Assembly (NCBI RefSeq): GCF_005221385.1 | Contig: NZ_CP039903.1 | Location: 1,922,001 to 1,986,000, forward strand | Reading direction: 5' to 3' | Source of the DNA: Agrobacterium tumefaciens | Lineage (GTDB): Bacteria > Pseudomonadota > Alphaproteobacteria > Rhizobiales > Rhizobiaceae | Length of the DNA: 64,000 nucleotides | Shown here: piece by piece, positions 8,741 to 17,868 of the stretch | Layout of the letters: each line of letters begins with the position of its first letter | How positions within the stretch are numbered: position 1 is the stretch's first letter | Position numbers and translations under genes: made by a program | Notes under the pieces: model-generated | The model's database searches: none | What the model was told of the DNA's origin: nothing | Seen by the model: the letters and a program-made list of their open reading frames with translations, nothing else

Positions 8741-9514
8741 TCACTCATCGATTGATGAGAGCGCCTTCCCCATAAGCTCGTGGAGGAACCCGGCAATTGC
8801 GGCCTGCTCCCCTTCATTGGTGATGAGATCGTTGCGAATCTCGATCATGACGTTCAAAAGCCCGTCCGGCAGCGCATGTAGCCTCAGCGTATGCGTCACG
8901 CCATCTTCCGGACCATAGGGATCGTTGCGTTTGACCGTGAGCGCCGACCCTTCGGCGCCAGCCAGCATCGCATCGGCCAGACGGCTGTCGCTATCATGCA
9001 AAATGCCGATCTGAACGGCGCGAAACTGGCCGTGATAGACCGGTGTGAAACTGTGGATCGTCACCACGACCACCTTGCGCCCGGAGACCTGCCGCTCGGC
9101 GATGATCTCGCTGACGCGGTCGTGAAACGGAACATAGAGCGCAGAAGTGCGGGCGAACCGCTCCGCTTCGGAAAGATCGAAATTGCCGGGAATATCGTAA
9201 ATCTCGCTTTTCACCGGCATGGCGGAAGGCGATTCGGGCGGGCGGTTGCAATCATAGACCAGACGCGAAAACCGTTGATGGACGAGCGTGGCGTCAAGGC
9301 TTTGCGAAAGCAGTCGCGCCACGGCAAGGGCACCTGGATCCCAGGCCGCATGGCTCGAGAGCACCTCCGGCGACAGACCGAGCGTACCGAATTTTTCAGG
9401 GATGGTGGCGGAAGCATGTTCGCAGACGAGAAGGACATCGCCCTTTCCCGCAGCGTTCTCGACGCCAACCGCCTGTCCTTCCACCTGCTTGAAAAACCGT
9501 GAACGCACCGTCAT
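8741..9514 (-). CDS. N-formylglutamate amidohydrolase family protein
   Basis: 257 residues from the ATG at 9514, preceded by GGATGGGG; an in-frame start 36 bp upstream is possible. Family motifs are VLLVCEHASATIP near the N-terminus (probable zinc-binding Glu-His), SHAAWDPGA, VYDCNRPP, VVTIHSFTPVY with a conserved His, and EIRNDL near the end. Known members hydrolyse N-formylglutamate to glutamate and formate in histidine breakdown, but no hut genes are nearby. It heads the operon divergent from the RpiR regulator. Here it may release glutamate from a gamma-glutamyl or N-acyl-glutamate intermediate made by the other genes (inference). Confidence 0.82.
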   Translation of the reverse strand: MTVRSRFFKQVEGQAVGVENAAGKGDVLLVCEHASATIPEKFGTLGLSPEVLSSHAAWDPGALAVARLLSQSLDATLVHQRFSRLVYDCNRPPESPSAMPVKSEIYDIPGNFDLSEAERFARTSALYVPFHDRVSEIIAERQVSGRKVVVVTIHSFTPVYHGQFRAVQIGILHDSDSRLADAMLAGAEGSALTVKRNDPYGPEDGVTHTLRLHALPDGLLNVMIEIRNDLITNEGEQAAIAGFLHELMGKALSSIDE

Positions 9515-9691
9515 GCACGAACCCCATCCGGAAACCCGCCGTTCCGTCAACGACGAAAAGAATTCTTCACATTATTGCCAGTGTCAAATGGAATTTTGAA
9601 ATTTTCTCTTCATTTTTCCCATTGACTCGATCGCCGACACAGATGTTTATTTTAGTGGAAGCACCGGCAGAAAGACCGGAAGGGGAAAGAT

Positions 9692-10570
9692 TTGCGCAGC
9701 ACGACGGCGACCGTGTCGGATGTCATCCATGCCCATTATGATGCGCTGACCCGTTCGGAAAAACGGCTGGCGGAGAGCCTGCTCGGCAACTACCCCGTCT
9801 CGGGCCTCGGCAGCATCACCACCATTGCCGAAAATGCAGGCGTTTCAACACCGACCGTGGCGCGCATGGTGCAGAAGCTCGGCTATAAGGGCTACCCGGA
9901 ATTTCAGGCGCATCTGCACCAGGAGCTTGAAGCGACAATCTCCGGGCCGGTCGCCAAACACGACCGCTGGGCCACCAATGCGCCGGGGCTGCATATTCTC
10001 AACCGCTTTGCCGACGCCATCACCGGCAATCTGCGCGACACGTTGAGCGACCTCGATACCGCCGTCTTCGACAATGCGGCAGCACTGCTTTCCGACCGCA
10101 AACGCAGCATCTATTTCGTCGGCGGACGCATCACCGGCGCGATCGCCGAATATTTCTTCACCCATATGCAGGTGATCCGGCCGAAAACGACGCTGATGTC
10201 ATCAAATTCCAGCGCCTGGCCGCAATATATGCTGAATATGAGCGCCGGCGACGTGCTGGTAATCTTCGATATCCGTCGCTACGAACACGATATGACGACA
10301 CTCGCCGAAGTCGCGAAAGCAAACGGCGTGCAGATTATTCTCTTCACCGACCAATGGACATCACCGGTGGCGCGCCACGCGCTGCACACTTTCCGCGTGA
10401 AGATTGAGGCACCCTCGGCCTGGGATTCCTCAGTCGTCACATTATTCGTGGTCGAAGCGTTGATCGAGGCGGTGCAAAGCGGCACCTGGGATGAAACGAA
10501 GCAGCGCATGAACGCGCTGGAGGGCCTGTTCGAGCAGACGCGGTTGTTCCGCCGGCCGGACAGAACATGA
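9692..10570 (+). CDS. RpiR family transcriptional regulator (HTH + SIS domain)
   Basis: 292 residues from a TTG start at 9692, preceded by AAGGGGAAAG. The N-terminal helix-turn-helix reads LGSITTIAENAGVSTPTVARMVQKLGYKG split over about residues 37-65, with the GYPEFQ segment typical of RpiR proteins directly after it. A C-terminal sugar-isomerase (SIS) fold spans about residues 125-260, with IYFVGGRITG and AGDVLVIFDIRRY. SIS domains usually bind phosphosugars or other small ligands. The gene is divergent from the five-gene operon starting at 9514, with a 177-bp shared promoter region, so it most likely controls that operon. The inducer is unknown. A low-GC stretch with TTTTGAAATTTTC lies in the shared region. 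Confidence 0.88.
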   Translation: MRSTTATVSDVIHAHYDALTRSEKRLAESLLGNYPVSGLGSITTIAENAGVSTPTVARMVQKLGYKGYPEFQAHLHQELEATISGPVAKHDRWATNAPGLHILNRFADAITGNLRDTLSDLDTAVFDNAAALLSDRKRSIYFVGGRITGAIAEYFFTHMQVIRPKTTLMSSNSSAWPQYMLNMSAGDVLVIFDIRRYEHDMTTLAEVAKANGVQIILFTDQWTSPVARHALHTFRVKIEAPSAWDSSVVTLFVVEALIEAVQSGTWDETKQRMNALEGLFEQTRLFRRPDRT

Positions 10571-10861
10571 GAAATTATATAGCCGGCAACTTGCTTGACG
10601 CGGATGCCGCACGCTGATTGGATACCTGTGATCGCTACCAGCACGAAAAACAGGGTACATAACCAAGCTGGGGAACAGATCTGGCCAATAGGATGATGAG
10701 GGGATTATCCCGCAATTGCAGGCATAAAAGCCTGACGATGGCGGAAAATGGGCGTAAAGTGACGGAATCCGGATAAATAAATTGCAATCCAGCCGTCACA
10801 TTAGCTTCATCTAGAATCCGTATCAGCGTCCGCAATATGAGAACACGAAGAGGAGAAAAAA

Positions 10862-11968
10862 GTGATCTCTCACTGCCGCCGACTGCTTGCTACGACCACT
10901 GCACTGGTCATCGCCTCCACCGCGATCGCCGCTGCTGAACCGAGCGCCGAACTGATCGCTGCCGCCAAGAAAGAAGGCATGCTGACCACCGTTGCGCTGC
11001 CGCACGACTGGTGCGGTTACGGCGACGTCATCGCCGCCTTCAAGGCGAAGTACCCGGAAATCACCGTCAACGAGCTGAACCCCGACGCCGGCTCCGCCGA
11101 CGAAGTGGAAGCAGTCAAGGCAAACAAGGACAACAAGGGCCCGCAGGCGCCTGACGTCGTCGACGTCGGCCTCGCTTTCGGCCCGCAGATGAAGGCTGAA
11201 GGCCTGCTGCAGCCCTACAAGGTCTCCACCTGGGACGAAATTCCCGACAACGTCAAGGATGCCGACGGTTAATGGTACGGCGACTATTACGGCGTGATGT
11301 CGATGTTCGTGAACAAGGACCTCGTCAAGAACACGCCGAAGGACTGGGCCGACCTGCTGAAGCCGGAATATTCCGGTCAGGTAGCACTCGCAGGTGATCC
11401 GCGCGCTTCCAACCAGGCGATCCTCGGCGTTCTCGCCGCTGGTCTTGCCTCCGGTGCGAAATCCGGCAAGGAAGCCGGTGAAGCTGGCCTGAAGTACTTC
11501 GCCGACCTCAACAAGGCCGGAAACTTCCTGCCGGTTATCGGCAAGGCCGGCACGCTGGCGCAGGGCGCGACCCCAATCATCATCGCCTGGGACTATAACG
11601 CCCTTTCCTGGAAGAAGACGCTGAACGACAACCCGCCGACGGAAGTCGTCGTCCCTGAGAAGGGCGTTCTGGCTGGCGTTTACGTTCAGGGTATCTCCGC
11701 TTACGCGCCGCATCCGAATGCCGCCAAGCTGTGGATGGAACATCTTTATTCCGACGACGGTCAGCTCGGCTGGCTGAAGGGCTATTGCCACCCGATCCGC
11801 TTCAACGCCATGGTCAAGGCTGGCAAGGTTCCGCAGGAACTGATCGATAGCCTGCCGCCGGCAGCCGCCTATGAAAAGGCGATCTTCCCGACGCTCGAGG
11901 AAGTTGACGCCAACAAGGCCGCCGTTACGGCCGGCTGGGACAGCGTCGTCGGCGCAAACGTGAAGTAA
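10862..11968 (+). pseudogene. ABC transporter periplasmic substrate-binding protein, interrupted by an in-frame TAA
   Basis: The frame begins at GTG 10862 after AGGAG. It starts with a signal peptide (basic start, hydrophobic core, cut near AIAAAEP). It stops at TAA 11270-11272 (codon 137) and continues in the same frame from TGG 11273 to a stop at 11968, for about 368 codons in total. Both halves are clearly one family-1 solute-binding protein of the iron/polyamine group. Around the stop the protein reads KDADG, stop, WYGDYYGVMSMFV, where relatives usually have an aromatic residue. TAT or TAC changed to TAA would explain it. The N-terminal 136 residues alone lack the second lobe. Possible explanations are a recent loss-of-function mutation, a sequencing error or readthrough. 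The downstream permease and ATPase genes look intact. Confidence 0.85.
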
Positions 11969-11981
11969 ACTGTTGAAAAAG

Positions 11982-12018
11982 CACCCCGGCTGATCAAAAA
12001 GCCGGGGTGTTTCTTCTT
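11982..12018 (+). terminator. Rho-independent terminator/attenuator after the binding-protein gene
   Basis: Stem CACCCCGGCT / AGCCGGGGTG with an 8-base loop, followed by TTTCTTCTT. It lies between the binding-protein gene and the permease gene, a common place for partial termination that keeps binding protein in excess over the membrane parts. Confidence 0.8.
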
Positions 12019-12072
12019 ATAATGAAGACCTTAATAGACAGACCGTTCGAAAACGGCGTTTGGGGACAAGGC

Positions 12073-12957
12073 ATGCCATCAACCAACACCGGCGGACCAT
12101 CCGACGCGGGCAGAAAGTTGCCGCTGCACTGGATAGGCGTCGTACCTTTTGCCGTTTTTGTTCTGCTGTTTCTGATCATGCCGACGATGAAGATCGTCAT
12201 TGGCGCGTTTCAGCATGCCGATGGCAGCTTGACGCTGGAAAACATCGCCGGGCTTTTCACCCCGTCCATTCTTTCGGCCTACTGGATTTCGATCAAGATC
12301 AGCCTCGCCTCGGCGGCTCTCGGCTGCCTGATCGGTTTTGGCGTCGCCGCCGCCGTGGTGCTCGGCGGCCTGCCGCAGCGCATCCGCGGGCCGCTTCTCA
12401 CCTTTTCGGGCGTCGCCTCGCAATTTGCCGGCGTTCCGCTTGCCTTCGCCTTCATCGCCACGCTTGGTCCGGTTGGCCTGCTGACCGTCTTCCTGAAGAC
12501 GCAGATCGGCATTGATCTTCGGCTCCTCGGCTTCAACATCCTGTCCTTCTGGGGCCTCACGGTCACCTATCTGTTCTTCCAGATACCGCTGATGATCCTC
12601 ATCATCACGCCGGCGCTGGACGGGCTGAAGCGCGAATGGCGCGAGGCTGCGGAAATCCTCGGCGCGACCGGCCTGCAATATTGGCGCATGGTGGCCTTCC
12701 CCATCCTTTTGCCGTCGCTGCTCGGCACCATGTCGCTGCTGTTTGCCAATGCCTTCGGCGCGGTGGCCACAGCAATCGCGCTCACCGGTTCCTCGCTCAA
12801 CATCGTGCCGATCCTGCTTTTCGCGCAGATCCGCGGCGATGTCCTCGGCAATCCGCATCTTGGTTACGCACTCGCCTTCGGCATGATTGTCGTCACCGGC
12901 ATTGCCAATGCACTATATATCTGGCTGCGCGCCCGCAGCGAAAGGTGGCTGAAATGA
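12073..12957 (+). CDS. ABC transporter inner-membrane permease (iron/polyamine type), subunit 1
   Basis: 294 residues from the ATG at 12073, chosen because a GGGGACAAGG ribosome-binding site precedes it and the earlier in-frame ATG at 12022 directly follows the terminator. About six transmembrane segments are seen. The EAA loop that contacts the ATPase is visible as REWREAAEILGATGLQYW near residue 200. It forms the translocation pore with the next gene product. The last codon overlaps the next start (ATGA), implying coupled translation. The substrate is unknown; binding-protein relatives carry ferric iron, polyamines or phosphonates. Confidence 0.88.
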   Translation: MPSTNTGGPSDAGRKLPLHWIGVVPFAVFVLLFLIMPTMKIVIGAFQHADGSLTLENIAGLFTPSILSAYWISIKISLASAALGCLIGFGVAAAVVLGGLPQRIRGPLLTFSGVASQFAGVPLAFAFIATLGPVGLLTVFLKTQIGIDLRLLGFNILSFWGLTVTYLFFQIPLMILIITPALDGLKREWREAAEILGATGLQYWRMVAFPILLPSLLGTMSLLFANAFGAVATAIALTGSSLNIVPILLFAQIRGDVLGNPHLGYALAFGMIVVTGIANALYIWLRARSERWLK

Positions 12958-13736
12958 AGCGGTTCTTCGCCTGGGGCGCGCTGATCTTCGGCCTGCTTTA
13001 TTTCGCCCTGCCGCTGATCGGCATGACCAACTTCTCGCTGAAGATGCGGCGCGGCGAATATTCCTTCGACGCCTATGGCAAGGTGCTCACCGACCCACGT
13101 TTCCAGGAAACCTTCAGCTATTCGGTGGTAATGGCGCTGTTCACCATCGTTTTCGGGGTTCTGCTGGTGGTGCCGACGGCCTATTGGGTGCGCCTGAAAC
13201 TGCCGCACCTGCGTCCCTATATTGAATTCATCACACTCCTGCCGCTGGTCATCCCGGCCATCGTCATCGTTTTCGGTTATATCAGGCTTTACAACACCTC
13301 AAGCTGGCTGCCGCTGACCGGCACGACCTTCGGCACCAACCTGCTTCTGATGTTCGGTTATGCCACACTGGCCTTGCCCTATATGTACCGCGCCGTCGAT
13401 ACGGGCCTCAGGACCATCGATGTTTCGACGCTGACGGAAGCCGCCCAAAGCCTCGGCGCAGGCTGGACGACCATCCTGTCGCGCATCATCCTGCCCAATG
13501 TTCTGGTCGCCGTGCTGTCCGGTGCGTTTTTGACTTTCGCCATCGTCATCGGTGAATTCACCATGGCGGCCCTTTTGAACCGCCCGGCCTTCGGCCCCTA
13601 CATGCAGCTGCTTGGCGCCAACCGCGCCTATGAGCCGGCAGCACTTGCCGTGATTTCCTTCGGCATCACCTGGGGTTGCCTTGGTCTGATCCAACTCGTT
13701 TCACGCTACCAGAAGGGCGCGCCTCCCAAGGCCTGA
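12954..13736 (+). CDS. ABC transporter inner-membrane permease (iron/polyamine type), subunit 2
   Basis: 260 residues starting at the ATG that overlaps the stop of subunit 1. About six hydrophobic segments. The EAA loop reads LTEAAQSLGAGWTTILSRI in the second half. The first segment (FFAWGALIFGLLYFALPLIG) follows a short basic N-terminus, so the N-terminus is cytoplasmic. With the preceding subunit and the ATPase 14 bp downstream it should make a heterodimeric importer of the PotBC class. Its only obvious binding protein in the window is the interrupted gene at 10862-11968, so the importer may currently lack its cognate receptor. Confidence 0.88.
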   Translation: MKRFFAWGALIFGLLYFALPLIGMTNFSLKMRRGEYSFDAYGKVLTDPRFQETFSYSVVMALFTIVFGVLLVVPTAYWVRLKLPHLRPYIEFITLLPLVIPAIVIVFGYIRLYNTSSWLPLTGTTFGTNLLLMFGYATLALPYMYRAVDTGLRTIDVSTLTEAAQSLGAGWTTILSRIILPNVLVAVLSGAFLTFAIVIGEFTMAALLNRPAFGPYMQLLGANRAYEPAALAVISFGITWGCLGLIQLVSRYQKGAPPKA

Positions 13737-13749
13737 GGACAAGATTTTC

Positions 13750-14808
13750 ATGAGCTTTTTGACACTTAGCAACATCAAGAAATCCTTCGGCTCCGTACAG
13801 GTCGTGCATGATTTCAACATGGCCATCGAAAAGGGCGAATTCGTCTCCTTCCTCGGGCCATCGGGCTGCGGCAAGACCACCGTGCTGCGCATGATAGCCG
13901 GCTTCGAAATCCCGACAGGCGGCTCCATCGTCATCAACGGCAAGGACCAGACGACGCTGCGCCCCAACCAGCGCAATATCGGCATGGTGTTCCAGGCCTA
14001 TGCGCTGTTCCCGAACATGAATGTCTATGAGAACGTCGCCTTTGGCCTGAAAGTCGCCGGCAAGCCGAAAGCCGAGATCGATGCGCGCGTGAAGGAAATG
14101 CTCCAGCTCATCCATCTGGAACATCTGGCAGACCGCTATCCCTACCAGATGTCGGGCGGGCAGCAGCAGCGCGTGGCGCTTGCCCGCGCGCTCGCGCCGA
14201 AGCCGGAAGTGCTTCTGCTGGATGAACCGCTCTCCGCGCTCGACGCCAAAATCCGCGTGTCGCTGCGTGAGGAAATCCGCCAGATCCAGCAAAAGCTCGG
14301 CATCACCACCATTTTCGTGACCCATGATCAGGAAGAGGCGCTGTCGATCTCCGACCGCATCGTGGTGATGAATGGCGGCCGTGCCGACCAGATCGGCACG
14401 CCCTTCGATATCTACAACAAGCCCGCCACCCGCTTCGTCGCCTCCTTCGTCGGCACGCTGAACCTCATCGACGCCACCATCGTCGATTCCGCGTCCAACA
14501 TCATCCGCGTCGGAGAGCAGCAGATCACGCTCCACAAGCCGGTCGAAGCCGCAAACGGCGAAAAAATCACCCTCGCGCTCCGCCCGGAAGCGGGCTCGCT
14601 CGGCAGCGACGCGAAAGGCGATGTCGCCATTTCCGGCGTCGTCACCTCCAGCCAGTTCCTCGGCTCCGTCATCCGCACCCGTCTCGATCTCGGCGGCTCG
14701 ACCCTGTCTTTCGACATGTTCAATGATCCCGGCACCGCGCCGCCCGCCATTGGCGAACAGGTGACGCTCAAATTCGCAGCCGGCGATCTGATGGTGATCA
14801 GGGACTAA
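13750..14808 (+). CDS. ABC transporter ATP-binding protein (iron/polyamine type)
   Basis: 352 residues. Walker A GPSGCGKTT is at about residues 37-45. The Q-loop lies in NIGMVFQAYALFP, the ABC signature is YQMSGGQQQRVALARAL, Walker B is LLLDEPLSALD and the switch His is in TIFVTHDQEEAL. The last 110 residues form a TOBE domain, as in PotA, FbpC and UgpC, which often senses substrate or regulates transport. It powers the two permeases just upstream. The region downstream to 14946 holds a repeat and no gene. Confidence 0.92.
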   Translation: MSFLTLSNIKKSFGSVQVVHDFNMAIEKGEFVSFLGPSGCGKTTVLRMIAGFEIPTGGSIVINGKDQTTLRPNQRNIGMVFQAYALFPNMNVYENVAFGLKVAGKPKAEIDARVKEMLQLIHLEHLADRYPYQMSGGQQQRVALARALAPKPEVLLLDEPLSALDAKIRVSLREEIRQIQQKLGITTIFVTHDQEEALSISDRIVVMNGGRADQIGTPFDIYNKPATRFVASFVGTLNLIDATIVDSASNIIRVGEQQITLHKPVEAANGEKITLALRPEAGSLGSDAKGDVAISGVVTSSQFLGSVIRTRLDLGGSTLSFDMFNDPGTAPPAIGEQVTLKFAAGDLMVIRD

Positions 14809-14835
14809 ACCGCTTTTCTCCATCGGTAGAAGAGG

Positions 14836-14908
14836 CTAGAGCATTTCCAGTAAAAGTGCGTAGCGGTTTTGCGTCCGGAAAATGCGAAGAAATAAAGATA
14901 TAGAGCAG
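14836..14908. repeat. Short dispersed intergenic repeat (Agrobacterium/Rhizobium type)
   Basis: The segment begins CTAGAGCATTTCCAG and ends GATATAGAGCA. In between is GCGTAGCGGTTTTGCGTCCGG split by short spacers. I recall this sequence type as a common intergenic repeat in Rhizobiaceae; the TAGAGCA ends repeat directly. Only one copy is in this window, so the call depends on that recollection. Confidence 0.45.
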
Positions 14909-14949
14909 GTATTGAATACGAACCTGCATGCCAGCGATATGAGGCCATG

Positions 14950-15993
<1,044 letters not shown>

Positions 15994-16037
15994 TGCAGGC
16001 TCCCGCAACCACCTGAGATTCGCAAATTGCGTCCGGT

Positions 16038-16682
16038 TCAGGCACCCCTGCGCCCGAATGCCCGGACCGGAGCCGCTCCCGGGGCAGACGCATGGGCCGG
16101 CGATGCTGCCGGGATATGCGCCGCGTGATCGGTCTGGCTATCGGTCCATTGACGGTTTATCAGCTGTTTCTTGCGGACCTCCAGCGGGTCGGGGGCATCC
16201 TCCTCCTGCTGTTGCTTACTTCCCGCAACTGCGGAGGTCGTCGCCAATCGCGAAATCCACCGCACGACCTGCATGCCCTTGTGAACAAGCACAAAGATAC
16301 CAACAATTCCGACCGCTATGATAATCACGAGGTTCCAGGGCGCGTCGCTGCCCCTCGCCGCCCGCTCCATGCGGTCTTTTGTCGTCGGATCAAAACCAAG
16401 CGTCGCCTTCAGCCTGGCGATGTCCGCATCGCTGAGCTTGCTGTACCGCTCTCCACGATACAGCACATAACCGCTCCTATCCCCGCTGTTGAGATAGCCA
16501 ACGTCGAATGCTTCCCCGTCGCGAAGAAAAGGCTCGTTGTCCGGCAGATCGTAAACGAGATCGACCGTCTCGCCGCCGCCAAATCCGGGGATGACAAAAA
16601 ACCGAGACCTTCGCGCCTCAGCTTCGCTCACGAATAACGCAGAAAATAGAACCGCAACCGAAAAAAGCGCAACATGCTTCAT
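16038..16682 (-). CDS. Hypothetical secreted/membrane-anchored protein
   Basis: 214 residues. A cleavable signal peptide covers about the first 23 residues (hydrophobic core, then SEAEARR). A periplasmic stretch of about 90 residues follows. It includes paired phrases on a value and its state (VLYRGERYSKLSDADI) that resemble short-linker or SH3-like modules, but I recognise no named domain. A single transmembrane helix lies near residues 115-135 (NLVIIIAVGIVGIFVLVHKG). The C-terminal tail is charged and then Ala/Pro/His-rich, probably disordered and cytoplasmic. No clear operon partner. Its promoter lies in the AT-rich gap upstream. Confidence 0.7.
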   Translation of the reverse strand: MKHVALFSVAVLFSALFVSEAEARRSRFFVIPGFGGGETVDLVYDLPDNEPFLRDGEAFDVGYLNSGDRSGYVLYRGERYSKLSDADIARLKATLGFDPTTKDRMERAARGSDAPWNLVIIIAVGIVGIFVLVHKGMQVVRWISRLATTSAVAGSKQQQEEDAPDPLEVRKKQLINRQWTDSQTDHAAHIPAASPAHASAPGAAPVRAFGRRGA

Positions 16683-17012
16683 TCACTCTCTCCAATAACA
16701 ACGAGAATGACGATAACTGGCATTACTGAATTAATTTAAGATTTATACTTAAAGTAACATCCTAAGGTTAAGACATTTATTATAAGTTCCTAAATTATAC
16801 AAAATTATTACTTTATATATATTATCTAAGTTATAATAGTATTGTTTTCTAAAGAGGCGGCATGGCGTATTCCGCCAACACTGCAAACCATTGCGCACAT
16901 AGGGCCCCACGTTAAGCCGCAATCACACGCAATTGCTTTGAGACCAGGGCCGCGATGATGCGACAGAGCGCAACGTCGGCAAACATGACGGATTAGATGC
17001 AAGGACCGTGAC
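16683..17012. other. AT-rich divergent intergenic region, no gene seen
   Basis: The part from about 16,730 to 16,850 is almost entirely A and T, with many TATA/TTATAA steps, in sharp contrast to the high-GC surroundings. It separates two divergent genes and probably holds both promoters. I see no coding frame, RNA structure or clear repeat in it. Confidence 0.6.
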
Positions 17013-17789
17013 ATGCTGTTTCTCGATAGCGTAACCATGAAAGAAACGCCGGGCGGACGGGACGACTATCCTTTCTCGGTTCCGGCGCTACGCCAGCTGG
17101 AACGCCTGGAATTCAAGACGCCGATCACTTTTTTTGCCGGCAATAACGGCTCCGGTAAATCAACGCTTCTGGAAGGATTGGCGGCCGGAATGACGGCCTA
17201 TGCCATCGGCAACCACGGCCAGGTTTCGGGCGATCTGTACCTTCAGCATGCCGAGACAGTCTCTAAGGCCTTTTATTTCGCCCGCAAGAAATATCCGAAA
17301 ATCCGCATGTTCATGCGCGCCGAAGATGTGCTTGGCTATATCCGCCGGCTGAATGAAGAGACGCTGGACGATTTTCGCTGGGAGCGGGAAAAAGCCCTGA
17401 AAAAAGGCGAGGACTTTCCGGAAGAAACCCCGGAGACCTTTCGCAGGATCGTGAGGAACAACACCATCGACCGGCGGTCGCATGGCGAAGGATTTCTCGA
17501 TATCATGCAACAGCGGGTGCATGGCGCCGGCCTCTATTTCCTCGACGAACCGGAAAGCCCGCTTTCACCGCAAAAACAGCTGGATCTTGCGGCCATCATC
17601 CGCCACGCCGCCGACAGTGGCGGGCAGCTGATCATCGCCACCCATTCACCCGTGCTTTTGGCCATTCCCGAAGCGACGATCTATTATTTCGATGAGAACG
17701 GCATCACCGAACGCCTCTATGACGAGCTGGAGAACATCACTTTCCTGCGGCGCTTTCTCGATCGTCCATCAAAATTCATAAGCGATTGA
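17013..17789 (+). CDS. AAA/ABC-type ATPase (COG3910-like)
   Basis: 258 residues. Walker A is GNNGSGKST at about residues 44-52, a signature-like HGEGFLDIM lies near residue 160, Walker B is GLYFLDEPESPLSP and the H-loop is LIIATHSPVLLAIP. This is a soluble single-domain ATPase of the SMC/ABC fold, with no transmembrane segment and only a short helical insert (about residues 95-150). Members of this family are found near transporters and in phage-defence or stress loci, but their substrates are unknown. It starts after AAGGACC with good spacing. It stands alone: the upstream gene is divergent and the downstream MHS gene is 79 bp away. Confidence 0.8.
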   Translation: MLFLDSVTMKETPGGRDDYPFSVPALRQLERLEFKTPITFFAGNNGSGKSTLLEGLAAGMTAYAIGNHGQVSGDLYLQHAETVSKAFYFARKKYPKIRMFMRAEDVLGYIRRLNEETLDDFRWEREKALKKGEDFPEETPETFRRIVRNNTIDRRSHGEGFLDIMQQRVHGAGLYFLDEPESPLSPQKQLDLAAIIRHAADSGGQLIIATHSPVLLAIPEATIYYFDENGITERLYDELENITFLRRFLDRPSKFISD

Positions 17790-17868
17790 GAGCCGATAAA
17801 GCTTGAAATCCCACTTCTCTTGCAGCATGCCCATTAGCAACATGTGAATTAGAAAAAGAAGCAGGCCT

